A DNA stretch of 64,000 nt from Heligmosomoides polygyrus polygyrus (lineage: Eukaryota; Nematoda; Chromadorea; Rhabditida; Heligmosomidae): assembly GCA_947396885.1 (NCBI GenBank), contig OX377205.1, positions 22,183,407-22,247,406 of the forward strand. The letters run 5' to 3'. Positions 10,301 through 19,489 of this stretch are shown piece after piece. Made by a program: the position numbers and the translations under genes. Numbering within the stretch: position 1 is the first letter of the stretch; every line of letters begins with the position of its first letter. The notes beneath the pieces are model-generated. The model did no database searches and had not been told where the DNA came from. It was given only the letters and a program-made list of their open reading frames with translations.

Positions 10301-12562
10301 GACGACTCCTATGCTCTCGCCGGTCTACTACATTCTCGGAGGAATGAACCCATGGGAGGTAAGCCGAACGCTTGACATGCACTTCCGAGACTAACTTTAT
10401 AGTAAGAAAAATATAGCTGTTGACCTTCCGAAAGGAAAATTTGGAGACACGAAAATCAAGAATGTGAGGCAAAACGGTCTAAAGGTCGTCAGAATTCTCA
10501 ACCCAGCCGTCTTGCTGCCGTTGCCGCCATCGATTAGGGAATGAGAACCTATTCACATGCCTTCTATAGATGCCATAATATTCTGATTATCCTTTACTTC
10601 TCTAAAGCTAGAGCCTAAATATTCAATTGTAAGATCAGCAGTCATTACTTTACTGAATGAATATCCACTCAAAAATCGCATCAAATTGTCCTACTCAGGT
10701 TCTGTTAGAATATCATAAAAATACAAATAAATATAAATATCACTTCCTTGCGACCGTTTATAAACGAAACATCTATATGAATCTTTGTGTCTAATAAAAA
10801 GTTTTTGCTTTAAGTCCTTTACCACCTTACCTCGAAAAAAAATCAAATTTCTTGACGAAAATCTGCGTTGCAATTCCGACGACTCAGTTAATCAAGACTC
10901 AAATATCTTCTAAGCCTGCTCGCCTTTTTCTTCATCGAATTTAACACTTTTCAAATCAAAACGGTCGTCTTCAATATTAAACAAAAGACTCCCCACAAGA
11001 TGGGAAAAATTCTGTTCAGGGAATACCCTACTTTGAAATATTTTAAATCCCCTGGAGCACTAATTTAACAGTGTTTGATCTTCTACAAATTAAAAAACAG
11101 TAGGGTACAATTTGTTTTTATGCACGATAAAATACCAACTTTTTTCTGTGTTTGAAAAAGATCGCGCCAGCACTTGTGTAGCTTGTCGTGATTTTCATTT
11201 AATTGATAGCAAAAAACTTGCGTGAAGTATCACAGATTCAAACAATACAACAAAAGCGCTGGTAGAAAACACATATTCTTACAGCCCCAGCTGTTTCAAC
11301 TAAGCAGCATTTACATTATCAATCAAATGAAAACGGAGACGATCTAAGCGAGCGCATGGCGCGACTTCTTCTTTCAGTAGTCGCTGGTTTTTTGTACTTT
11401 AAAATTAACTCCAATCTATTACTTCAAAAAAATCGCAAGATGACAAGCAATGCATTGACTTATTGGGGCAGCAAAATTAGAAAATTTCAGAAAATGTCGT
11501 ACTAGCTTTTCATAAAAACAAAAAATAATCTGAAGATCTTGAAGATTCTCTGGTTTAATGTGGAACAAGCTTGTATTCATGTGTAAAATCTTCAGTTTGG
11601 TTTTGAATCCGATAAGCTTCTAATAAAAGTGTCCAAATTGATTTCAAAGGAATCCCATTTGGTTTGCAAAATGTCCAGTTTGGCCTGAAAAGCGTCCAAT
11701 TTAACTTCGAAGGAGTCAATTTTGAAGTGAATATGGTACACTTCCATACCGATACTAAACGTCTTCAAAGCTCCCCAACTTTCCGCCTTCTCTCTATATA
11801 GTCGGAGAGACTTCAATTCAAAAGCGGTGGTGACTTCTAGGGCTCCATCATCACTCGCAGTCTGAACGGAACCGATCTCCTCACCGAGCTCAACCCCAGT
11901 GACACCAAGACCGGCTGGTATCTGCTGGAGACGAACTACGACCAGGACAAAGAGGTATGCACGCACTCAGTAGTGCTGTTCTGCCAGTGTCAGGGTGGTT
12001 CAAACGTCGATATTTAGGTTCTCTACCTCGATGATAGGCGGACGCCCGGAAACCATTGTATGCAGAAGCTCGGACAGAAGAACGTCAACTTCCAGGTGAG
12101 CTTCGTAGCCCATAGCTATACGTAGGTTTAGTCGTGTTTGCCCACTTCTCCTGAGCTAGGTATCGATCTGGTTACCTTTACTTAGTCCGTTACTATGGCA
12201 ACCGGTTTGGAGTTGCAATCCATCATTGTATGATTTGTTAAACGCCGATAGTACTAACTTCCAACTACAGTAACTCGAAGCTACCGTCTCACACCTTCAT
12301 CGCCTTCTCACCATAAGAAGCCTTTGAGTTACAGACTGGGTGAAGGTCCCAAATCGAGGGAAGAGGCGCAGCTCTAGAGAAAGAAGTAATCTGCGACTCA
12401 ACACGGTAACCAGTTAGTCCCCTCTTTCAGGGCATCTTCAACGTGCTCTCCTCGCGCACGAACCTCAACAAACTGACCACCTACACCGTGCTGATGCAAG
12501 TCGAGAACGGCCGCTTCGAGACGATCATGCAGTCCTGCCCCGGATACTGCTGGCCGTTCTAA
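4313..12562 (+). CDS. Acid ceramidase (N-acylsphingosine amidohydrolase), 11 exons
   Basis: Lysosomal hydrolase that splits ceramide into sphingosine and fatty acid. Exons: 4313-4455, 6895-6982, 7037-7147, 7944-8068, 8136-8242, 8826-8936, 10124-10216, 10273-10358, 11841-11954, 12018-12095, 12431-12562. All have GT/AG ends and compatible phases, giving 395 codons, the same length as human ASAH1. Residues 1-16 look like a signal peptide. Catalytic Cys140 lies in [11 protein letters not shown], the expected self-cleavage point between alpha and beta subunits. Arg156 and Asp159 lie in HARNLDFG; Asn320 and Arg333 match the human positions. Disulfide cysteines are present at 29/340 and 388/392. Introns 1, 3 and 6 carry transposons, but every splice site and the frame are intact, so the gene looks functional. 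The nearest named relatives are nematode asah-1 and asah-2; which of the two this is cannot be settled here. The start codon was chosen for the signal peptide and the adjacent TTTAG acceptor. Confidence 0.96.
4728..4954 (+). pseudogene. RTE-like reverse transcriptase fragment, left part (split by mariner)
   Basis: With frameshifts it encodes pieces matching the copy at 36090-37560: [13 protein letters not shown], then a stretch ending [16 protein letters not shown]. It breaks off at the TA where the mariner is inserted and resumes at 6243. It is a dead fragment of a non-LTR retrotransposon in acid ceramidase intron 1, in the same orientation as the gene. Confidence 0.8.
4955..6240 (+). mobile_element. 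Complete mariner element, nonautonomous through coding decay
   Basis: The 1286-bp element is bounded by TA at 4953-4954 and 6241-6242, the expected mariner target duplication. The ends are inverted repeats starting TTAGGTTGTAACGAA and continuing to GGCACTG, about 28 bp with one mismatch (4955-4982 against 6213-6240). A transposase pseudogene lies between them. Length and ends fit the mariner family. It sits inside an older RTE-like fragment within acid ceramidase intron 1. Confidence 0.95.
5141..6163 (+). pseudogene. Mariner transposase, disrupted
   Basis: It starts at MDKRVIRG. A helix-turn-helix region follows ([14 protein letters not shown], then [20 protein letters not shown]). The DD34D catalytic residues are visible: Asp in TCDEKW (codon 5591-5593), Asp in HDNARPH (5866-5868) and Asp in SPADYH (5975-5977). 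The frame is broken three times: an in-frame TGA at 5477-5479 just before the WVPHEL motif, a shift near 5655-5680, and an apparent 4-base insertion near 5875-5890. The last two aspartates are 109 bases apart instead of the 105 expected for DD34D, which locates the insertion. It ends at FYFD-stop. No active enzyme can be made from this copy. Confidence 0.93.
6243..6715 (+). pseudogene. RTE-like reverse transcriptase fragment, right part
   Basis: This continues the fragment cut at 4954: EWEHGKTWE, then a stretch corresponding to the RT FADD region (6290-6340, here [12 protein letters not shown], so the catalytic box is lost), then the C-terminal region with WNELL and several stops. It corresponds to 36870-37450 in the better copy. 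Confidence 0.75.
7244..7680. mobile_element. AT-rich TTCGAAT-rich MITE in acid ceramidase intron 3
   Basis: About 436 bp packed with TTCGAAT and GAATATTCG motifs. The ends are related inverted repeats (TTACAGTGGCGC at the left, GAGCACAACCATA at the right). A homologous copy in opposite orientation spans 51543-52300, sharing the internal AAGCACAGAACCTGA segment and both ends. The end sequences suggest a hAT-type nonautonomous element, but no clear target duplication was found. Confidence 0.6.
9068..9087 (+). repeat. (AATA)n tract at an RTE 3' end
   Basis: A short AAATAAATAAATAAAT run. It directly abuts the minus-strand RTE-like 3' fragment that follows and is probably its retroposition tail. 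Confidence 0.6.
9088..9565 (-). pseudogene. RTE-like LINE 3' end fragment in acid ceramidase intron 6
   Basis: The minus strand encodes the C-terminal region of an RTE-like ORF2: [14 protein letters not shown], [29 protein letters not shown] and [10 protein letters not shown]. The frame shifts several times. Same region as 41254-41692 (+) and 42660-42910 (-). Only the 3' end is present, as expected for 5'-truncated LINE insertion. Confidence 0.75.
9721..10014 (-). repeat. tRNA-derived SINE copy, minus strand
   Basis: Near full-length copy with the AAAGGATAAAG tail at the left and the tRNA-like head at the right. It lies in intron 6 of acid ceramidase, antisense to the gene. Confidence 0.85.
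10359..11840. other. Intron 8 of acid ceramidase, AT-rich
   Basis: A 1.5 kb intron. At about 11580-11730 it holds a degenerate minisatellite of TCCAATTTGGTTTGAAAAG-like units, related to the fold-back family at 48-60 kb. Nothing else was recognised. Confidence 0.5.
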
Positions 12563-12718
12563 AGAACGCTTCATTCAGCATATTCACGTCAGACTTAGAG
12601 CGTCTGAACACATCGAATCTCTGCATGATGCTGACCTTGTGATAAAGACTTAGCACCAAGCTCCTATCCAATAACGGTCTAACTTAAAAAGTGTCCAGTG
12701 TAATTTAATGGTAAGTAG

Positions 12719-12740
12719 ATAAAATAAAATAAAGACCGGT
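12719..12740 (+). terminator. Probable polyadenylation signal of acid ceramidase
   Basis: Overlapping AATAAA hexamers in GATAAAATAAAATAAAG, about 160 bases after the acid ceramidase stop codon. They are the first canonical signals downstream. Confidence 0.6.
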
Positions 12741-13001
12741 GAAGCCGGTCCCAAGCCATAAGTTCAATACGCTCACATAGCGAATATTATAAAGAATAAG
12801 GGACTCAAAAACTCTGCTGAAGCGAAATACAGAGAAGAGGTAATAGATCAACAAGGAATTTTAGGGTTATTGAATTGTCCGATGTCATTGTGTCATGCTT
12901 TTATCCTCACACCAATCTGATACCATTTCACGGATGTATCCTAGTCGAAGAGGGACATCGGTAGAGTAGCGAAACAATAGGAAATAAAGGTCTGCTCCTA
13001 G
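12741..13001. other. Short intergenic stretch before the hAT element
   Basis: It contains a TATCCTAGTCGAAGAGGG motif (12946-12963) shared with the GGATCTATCC MITE family at 45321 and 47065, so it is probably a relic of that family. No gene. Confidence 0.4.
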
Positions 13002-13009
13002 GTCAGTAC
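13002..13009. repeat. Left 8-bp target-site duplication GTCAGTAC
   Basis: Identical to 19091-19098. The pair flanks the 6.08 kb hAT-type element perfectly. Confidence 0.9.
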
Positions 13010-13420
13010 CAGGGGTGCACACAAAATTCTGTGCGTTAAATTTTTTAACGGAAAATTTTCGTTAAATTTCCGGTAAATCGTTAAATTTCGTTAAGAATCA
13101 CAAATAGCTGCAAAACATTCTTCTAAGTGAAAAAATCAAGGAAAACCTTATACGTTTCAACGTCAAGAGGTCAATAGCTGAAGTTCAAGGAATGGAGTGT
13201 AACTTTGTAATGTAAAATAAACAGTTCATCATCATCAAGCACATAAAAATAAATAAGCCTTCAGCATCAAATTATCTACAGGATGTGGAATAAGAGAGAT
13301 ATGGAATTTATCATGCAAGATGATCACCGACAAGGCATCTTAAAATGTGCGATCAGGCAAAACCCGGAGTTCCCCTTCTTAGTTTTTTGCGAGGCCTTTT
13401 TGAGTGACTGTTCTACGAGC

Positions 13421-16400
13421 ATATACAGTTGTGGCCGTAGCCTTTTCAAAAATGCCGAAAAAGCCGCATTTTCCCGGCTTTTTCGGCCTTTCGAAATAAC
13501 TTCCTTCAAAGTTAACCAATTGCGAAACCAAGCACATTTTTGAGTTCAGCAGTTCAAGCTCTATCAGATACCGTTCACGAATTGCCAAAAATTTCAAAGT
13601 TCAACTGAATTTTTTCAAAGGTTAGTTTTTCGTTCAAAATCGTGCTCTATTGCGAAGGATAGCTGCGGACGAGTTGTCGGTAGCAAGTCGTCGAAAACCT
13701 TTGTATGCTCATAACTCCTCCAGTTTTAGGTTCTTTTTTTTCGGAAAAGGTTGGTACCGTTCGACTCGTCTCTTCGAGATCTACACAGCAGTATATCTAA
13801 CTTATCAGAACACCACATTTTCGCAGTGGGTGGGCAAAAATGACTTTAACGGACTCTTTGCGATTGGCGAAGCTTATTTTCCGAGACTTGCATGTTCTCG
13901 GAGTATCTCAAGCATGGCGTGAAGTGCTCTGACATGCCAGGAATACCTCGAGAGTGCGCTGTGCACAATGCATACAGGATCAAACCTATCAATCGAGAGG
14001 GGGGGGACAGCTCGTAGAGTCGGCGATTGGGAAGTTTTATGAGAAATTCTCGGCCGCCCTAGTTAGGAATTGCTCTAACACAGTCCAGCTAGCTTTTGGA
14101 GTGAGCAGTGCATATAGAATCGAAGCTATCAATCGAGTGGGCGCAACAGCTCGCAAATTCCACGCGCGGGCATGTTCGCAGCACTATAACTCTGTAGAGA
14201 TCGAATCGTTCCGGCTGCGGCTCGTGGGTTTCGTAGGCAGCGGAGAGCTTTAGTAGTGCGCAGAAGTACAGTGTTGTAGCTTCTAAAAAGGCGAAGTTAT
14301 AGCGGTGTGAAAAAGCATGTGAGGCTTGTGTGGCCTAATTTTTTCTCGATTTCAGTCGATCACTGCGGGAAGACGCGATGAGCTAACAGCCCACAGGTGC
14401 GCACGCGAGCAGAATACTGAAAGCACTTTACGATGGCGTGCTCATAATTTCCCTGCTGCCTAAGCTGCTTCGGCTCCATCTGACATTTTAGGGCGGTAGA
14501 GGGCAGCGGTGAAGTTTCCAGCGCTCTTTCTCGCCCAGATTTAAGTTATCAGCACTCGCAGTGGCAACGTTCTGTTCAGATCGAAAAGCTCTATCGAACG
14601 GTACCAATCTCGTCAAATTCTGAGAACATCGATTTTTTGACAATTTCGCATCGAAGACGAGTGCACTCCAGGCCGCGGCAAAGGGGCGATGACGTCATCC
14701 AAAATTGATTTTTCCTAACCGGCCCAAGTTTGGTACCATTCGATAGAGCTTTTCATGCTGAATTGAATGGTTCGGCTAAGAGTAGCGAAAACCGTAATCT
14801 GGGCCAGTAAGAGCGGGGAGAACATCGACCGTTATTGTTCTAAATTTTACACGCGGGTGTGTTCTGAGCGCGATAACTCTGTAAATTGTGGACCTGTCCG
14901 GATGGAAGTTGTGGGTTTTGTAGGCATCAGAAAGTCTAGTAGCGCAATGAAACATTGTAATGCAGCTTATGCCTGGACAAAGTTACAGTGGTGCGAACAT
15001 GCAGGTTGTCCTTGTGTGACACGATTTTTTCCCGAATTCAGACGACCCCTGCGGGAAGACACGGCGAGCTAACAGCCCACATGTGCGTACGCGAGCAGAG
15101 CACTAAAGGTACTTTACGATGACGTGCTCAGAGCTCCTCAGATATCTAAACTGTCTTAACCTCAATTGCCAGTTTAAAGCGGCGGAAGATAGCGGTTAGA
15201 GTTTCTTGTGCTCTCACTCGCCCAGATTTGAGTGTTCGACACTCGCAATGGCACCTTTCTGTTCACCATGAAAAGTGCTATCGAATGGTATCAATTTCGA
15301 CTGATTTTGGAAACATCGATTTTTTGACGGTTTCGCATCGAGGACGAGGCCGTTTAAGGCCGCGGCAGAGGGATGATGACGTAATCGGAAATTGATTTTT
15401 CCGAACCGGCCCATGTTTGGTACCATTCGATAGAGCATTTCGTGCTGAATTGAACGGTGTTATTGAGTTTCGGAAAAACTGTGATCTGGGCGAGTAAGAG
15501 CGCAGGAAAATTCAGCCGCTAAGCCCGCCCCCCTCCCCTAAAATGGCAGCTGGGACTAAGGCAATTTAATAAGCTAGGGAGTAGTGAGCATGTCAACTGA
15601 AAGCACCTTTAGTGTTCTGCTAGCCTGCGCATTTGTAGGCCGTTAGCTCTCCGCGTCTTCCCGCAGGGATCGACTGAAATTGGAAAAAAATCGTACCACA
15701 CAAGGCTAACCTGCATTTTCGCAGCGCTGTAACTTTGTCCAGTCATAAGCTACTTTTATGTGTTTCAGCGAACTACTAGAACTTTTTGCTGCCTATAAAA
15801 CCAACAAGCTGTAACCGGAAAGGTTCACAATTGACAGAGTTATCGCGCTCAGAACACACCCGCGTGTAAAATTTAGAACAATAACGGTCGATGTTCTCCC
15901 CGCTCTTCCTGGCCCAGATTACGGTTTTCGCTACTCTTAGCCGAACCATTCAATTCAGCATGAAAAGCTCTATTGAATGGTACCAAACTTGGGCCGGTTA
16001 GGAAAAATCAATTTTGGATGACGTCATCGCCCTCTGCCTCGGCCTGGAGTGCACTCGTCTTCGATGCGAAATTGTCAAAAAATCGATGTTCTCAGAATTT
16101 GACGAGATTGGTACCGTTCGATAGAGCTTTTCGATCTGAACAGAACGTTGCCACTGCGAGTGCTGATAACTTAAATCTGGGAGAGAAAGAGCGCTGGAAA
16201 CTTCACCGCTGCCCTCTACCGCTCTAAAATGTCAGATGGAGCCGAAGCAGCTTAGGCAGCAGGGAAATTATGAGCACGCCATCGTAAAGTGTTTTCAGTA
16301 TTCTGCTCGCGTGCATAACTGTGGGCTGTTAGCTCATCGCGTCTTCCCGCAGTGATCGACTGAAATCGGGAAAAAATTAGGCCACACAAGCCTCACATGC

Positions 16401-17620
16401 TTTTTCACACCGCTATAATTTCGCCTTTTTGAAAGCTACAATACTTTTGCGTACTTTTGCGTACTACTAAGGCTGTACTTTTGCGTACTACTAAGGCTGT
16501 ACTTTTGCGTACTACTAAGGCTCTCTGCTGCCTACGAAACCCACGAGCCGCAGCCGGTTCGATTCGACCTCGACACAGTAACTGCGCTCCGAACACGCCC
16601 GCGCGTGCAATTTGCGAGCTGTCGCGCCCACTCGATTGATAGGTTCGATTCTCACTGCTTACGATGCACTCCAAAGGCTAGCTGGACTGTGTTAGAGCAA
16701 TTCCTAACTAGGGAAAGCAATTCCTAACTGGAATTTCTCATAAAACTCCCCAAACGCCCACTCTACACCCTGTTGCGTCCACTCGATTGATAGGTCCGAT
16801 CCTATATACATTGTTCACGGCGCACTCTTAGGTCTCGCTGGAACAGAGTACAGCAATTCCTGAGTAGGCCGGCCGCAAATTTGTGATAAAACTCCCCTAA
16901 CGCTCACTCTACAGGCTGTCCCCCCTCCTCGATTGATAGGTTCCATCCTATATGCATAGTGCACAGCGCACTCCAAAGGCTAGCTGGACAGCCTTAGAGC
17001 AACTCCTGAGGAGGGCGGCTTAGAATTTCTCATAAAACTCCCTAAACGCTCACACTACAAGCTGTCCCCCCCCCCCTCGATTGATAGGTTGATCCTATAT
17101 GTATAGTGCACGGCGCCCTCTCAGTGGATTCCTGAACGCTTTACGCCATGTTTGATATGCTCCGAGAACATGCAAATCCTGAAAAATAAGCTTCTCCAAT
17201 TGCAAGAGGTCTGCCCTAGTCATTTTTGACCTCCCACTGCGAAACGCGGTGATCTGGCAAAGTTGTATAAACGTTTGTATAGATCTCGAAGATATGAATC
17301 AAACGGGGGGGTACCCACCGTTTCCCAGAAAAACCTCAAACTAGAGGAGTTGTGAGCACGCAACGGTTTTCGACGGCTTGCGACCGACAACTCGTCCGCG
17401 ACCGCCCTTCGCAATGGAGCGCAAGTTTTCAATTTCGGCCATTTCCATAGCTTCATATAAACAATGTATACCATACGATAGAGCTCGAGCTCCTGAGCTC
17501 GAAGATATCATTTGTTTTTGAAGTTAATGAATTTTAGGCGAGTTGTATCAAAAAGACGCAAAAGCCAGGAAAACGCGGCTTTTTCGGGATTTGATCAAAA
17601 GATACGGCCATAACTGTACA
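13421..17620. repeat. Nested palindromic core of the hAT element
   Basis: The two arms match as reverse complements over about 2 kb each. The main axis is near 15358 (for example 14756-14765 pairs with 15951-15960, and 14991-15060 with 15656-15725). Each arm holds a further palindrome, with axes near 14668 and 16047, so mirror axes recur about every 690 bp. Far from the centre the position sums move from 30716 to about 31050, because the right arm is about 350 bp longer. The recurrent unit includes GGTACCATTCGATAGAGC and a GCCCAGATT...AGCG segment. No convincing coding sequence. Confidence 0.88.
16600..17125 (+). repeat. Tandem repeat of about 150 bp in the right arm
   Basis: Four units each contain CTCGATTGATAGGT. 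They continue through a CGGCGCACTC-like segment and a CAATTCCTGAG-like segment. The mirror-image left arm (about 13950-14170) holds only two such units. The difference accounts for the extra length of the right arm. Confidence 0.8.
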
Positions 17621-17853
17621 ATCTCGATGCGGGCATCACCCCATTAATTACAGAAAGATTTAACAAAGATACAAATAAAAACCTATCAGTGGGATGTGAA
17701 CACGTTGTCGAACGCACGATTTTCGAGTGCCCGGTGTGTGGGACCAATCCATTTCACACGACACCGGGTCACACGGTCCTACACTGCCGAAAAGGTGTGC
17801 TACGTCGTCAACTTGCTAACAACGTTCAGAAAAAGTAGCTTTCCTAATTTTTG

Positions 17854-17934
17854 TTAATAGCGTTTTCTTAAATCGTTTAAAATATGTCCAGCGAGTGAAA
17901 ACATTCTCTCCGTCAGGACTGTTCTAAGTGGCGG
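17854..17934 (-). pseudogene. hAT transposase C-terminal (dimerisation) relic
   Basis: The minus strand encodes a stop-free stretch containing TERMFSLAGHILNDLRKRY. It resembles the hATC dimerisation motif (pattern SERxFSxAGxI...RxRL). Upstream on the same strand the frame is broken, and the rest of the transposase is missing because the space to the element end is filled by a SINE and a MITE. The match is short, but its place inside an element with independent hAT ends supports it. Confidence 0.55.
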
Positions 17935-18080
17935 CAAAACTATTCTGTGACTTTTTCAACTCCAGGTGAGAACAGGCATATCTTACGAGGAGGTTAGACC
18001 AGTACATTTTTGTCGATTCGTTGACGTACTTAGGGGCTCGGCGAAGAAACTTCTACGTCCAAAATGCATCAAAGTATAGA

Positions 18081-18338
18081 AGGATAAAGGGCGGCATTAC
18101 TCAATCACTATCCACGCTACGCATTCTACTTCTACGGAATGTCGTGGAGGCGATTTGAATGCGTATTTGGTCATACAATGACTTGTGGCCAGCCGATGAA
18201 AAAGAGGCAAGTCTGGTACCAATTCAACCCGGAGGGATGGAAGGCTTGGTTGGCCTGTGCGGAAAATCCGAACCAGGAACCTGGTATCGGGACACGCGAC
18301 AACCGGCATCTCCTCCAACTGCGCTAGTCGCGCACCCG
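18081..18338 (-). repeat. tRNA-derived SINE inside the hAT element
   Basis: Minus-strand copy with the AGGATAAAG tail at the left and the head ending at GTCGCGCACCC. It is slightly shortened relative to other copies. Confidence 0.85.
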
Positions 18339-18442
18339 AAATGCATTTTTTAAAAAATTCAAAAATTCAAAACATATTCATGAAAACATTAAAATATTCT
18401 TGCTGATTTCAATAGTTTGCTTAGAAACAGTCCTAATAGGGA

Positions 18443-18913
18443 GGATGAGAGGCACTATTGTACTTTACGGACTCCAGAGGACGACGAGAGGTCGAAAAAA
18501 AATTTCGCCCAAACTTCGCCTAGGGGGTTATTTGGGGTGCCGATCACAAATCTGACATCTTTTTTGAAATTTCGGCCGATTACGGTAGGTTACGGTAGGT
18601 ACCGGTGACTAAGGCTGTCAAGGTCATAATCACCGATTCCGCCCAAGCTTCACCTAGGGGGACTATTTGGGGTGCTGATCACGAATCTGACATCCGTTTT
18701 TCGTTTTACGCTGGAGTTTGGGCAAATCGGTGACCATTACCTCAGTTACCCGTACCTACCGTAATCTACCGTAATCCAGCGTAAAATAGAAAACGGATGT
18801 CAGATTCGTGATCAGCACCCCAAATAACCCCCTAGGCGAAGTTTGGGCGAAATTTTTTTCTCGACCTCTCCTCGTCCTCTGGAGTCCTTAAAGTACAATA
18901 GTGCCGGATGAGA
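18443..18913. mobile_element. hAT-type MITE (18451-18905) with perfect 8-bp duplication
   Basis: The 455-bp element is almost wholly palindromic. Its ends GGCACTATTGTACTTTA and the complement pair. It is flanked by GGATGAGA at 18443-18450 and 18906-18913, an exact 8-bp target duplication. Arms carry the CTGATCACGAATCTGACATC segment also found at 47185-47870 and 52860-53420. It is nested in the larger hAT element and so is younger than it. Confidence 0.9.
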
Positions 18914-19106
18914 CCTATAACATTAGTGAAGACTAAGAGCAAATGTGATGAACTCACTGAGAAAAGAGTCCGTTAAAAATTCCGTTAAATTTCTTAAAAT
19001 TTCCGTTAAGTCGTTAAGCCAGATTTTAACGAAAAATGCCGTTAATTCGTCACATTCGTTAAATCGTTAACCGTTAAATGTGCACCCCTGGTCAGTACAC
19101 AGTATA

Positions 19107-19400
19107 CCCCTTTTGGGTGCGGCACGCATTCTGCTTCTACGGTATGTCACGGAGGCAATTTGAACATGTGGTTAGCCTACCAAATGAGCTGCGATTCTGT
19201 AACACATTTGCCTAAGCCTGGGGCGGCTAGTGTAGAGGCTACATGTTGTTACATTGTTGCGATATATAAACTCTTGCACCATGCCGGACTCGAACCCTTA
19301 TCTGCTGCTTTACGGGCAGCGATGCTACGCCTTACACATTTGGCATTGGGCGCACGCGACAGCCGGCACCTCCTCCGACTCTGCTACACGCGCCCTCATT
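19107..19400 (-). repeat. SINE copy interrupted by a tRNA-derived unit
   Basis: SINE body sequence (19107-19180) and SINE head sequence (about 19343-19400) are both on the minus strand. Between them, at about 19225-19340, lies a tRNA-like unit of the fold-back family (minus-strand B box in CCGGACTCGAACCC). This looks like an insertion or template switch. Confidence 0.6.
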
Positions 19401-19468
19401 TGGACGAAAAAGGAGCATCCTCTTCTATTGCTGGTGTAGGTTTGTTCTCTTTCGAGTCTGAGTGCAAT

Positions 19469-19489
19469 AAATAAATAAATAAATAAATC
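19469..19489 (+). repeat. (AAAT)n microsatellite
   Basis: A run of AATAAATAAATAAATAAAT of the kind found at LINE 3' ends in this window. Confidence 0.7.

Larger units (their letters stand above)
13010..19090. mobile_element. 6.08 kb hAT-type element with giant internal palindrome
   Basis: The ends are perfect 12-bp inverted repeats, CAGGGGTGCACA (13010-13021) and its complement (19079-19090). They are flanked by a perfect 8-bp duplication GTCAGTAC, which is diagnostic of hAT elements. About 70-120 bp at each end are filled with CGTTAA/GTTAAAT subterminal motifs in opposite orientation, as is usual for hAT transposase binding. Inside are a 4.2 kb palindromic core (13421-17620), a hAT dimerisation-domain relic on the minus strand (17854-17934), a SINE (18081-18338) and a nested hAT-type MITE (18451-18905). 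No intact transposase was found, so it would need one in trans. The exact duplication suggests a recent insertion or well-preserved ends. Confidence 0.92.

Noticed and set aside
15973..16227. 84-codon open frame inside the palindromic core
   Set aside because: The mirror copy in the other arm is not open in the matching frame, and the sequence is structural repeat.
17690..17840. Zinc-finger-like CPVC...H...H peptide on the plus strand
   Set aside because: It is on the strand opposite the hAT relic, spacing fits neither BED nor C2H2 fingers, and the frame is short.
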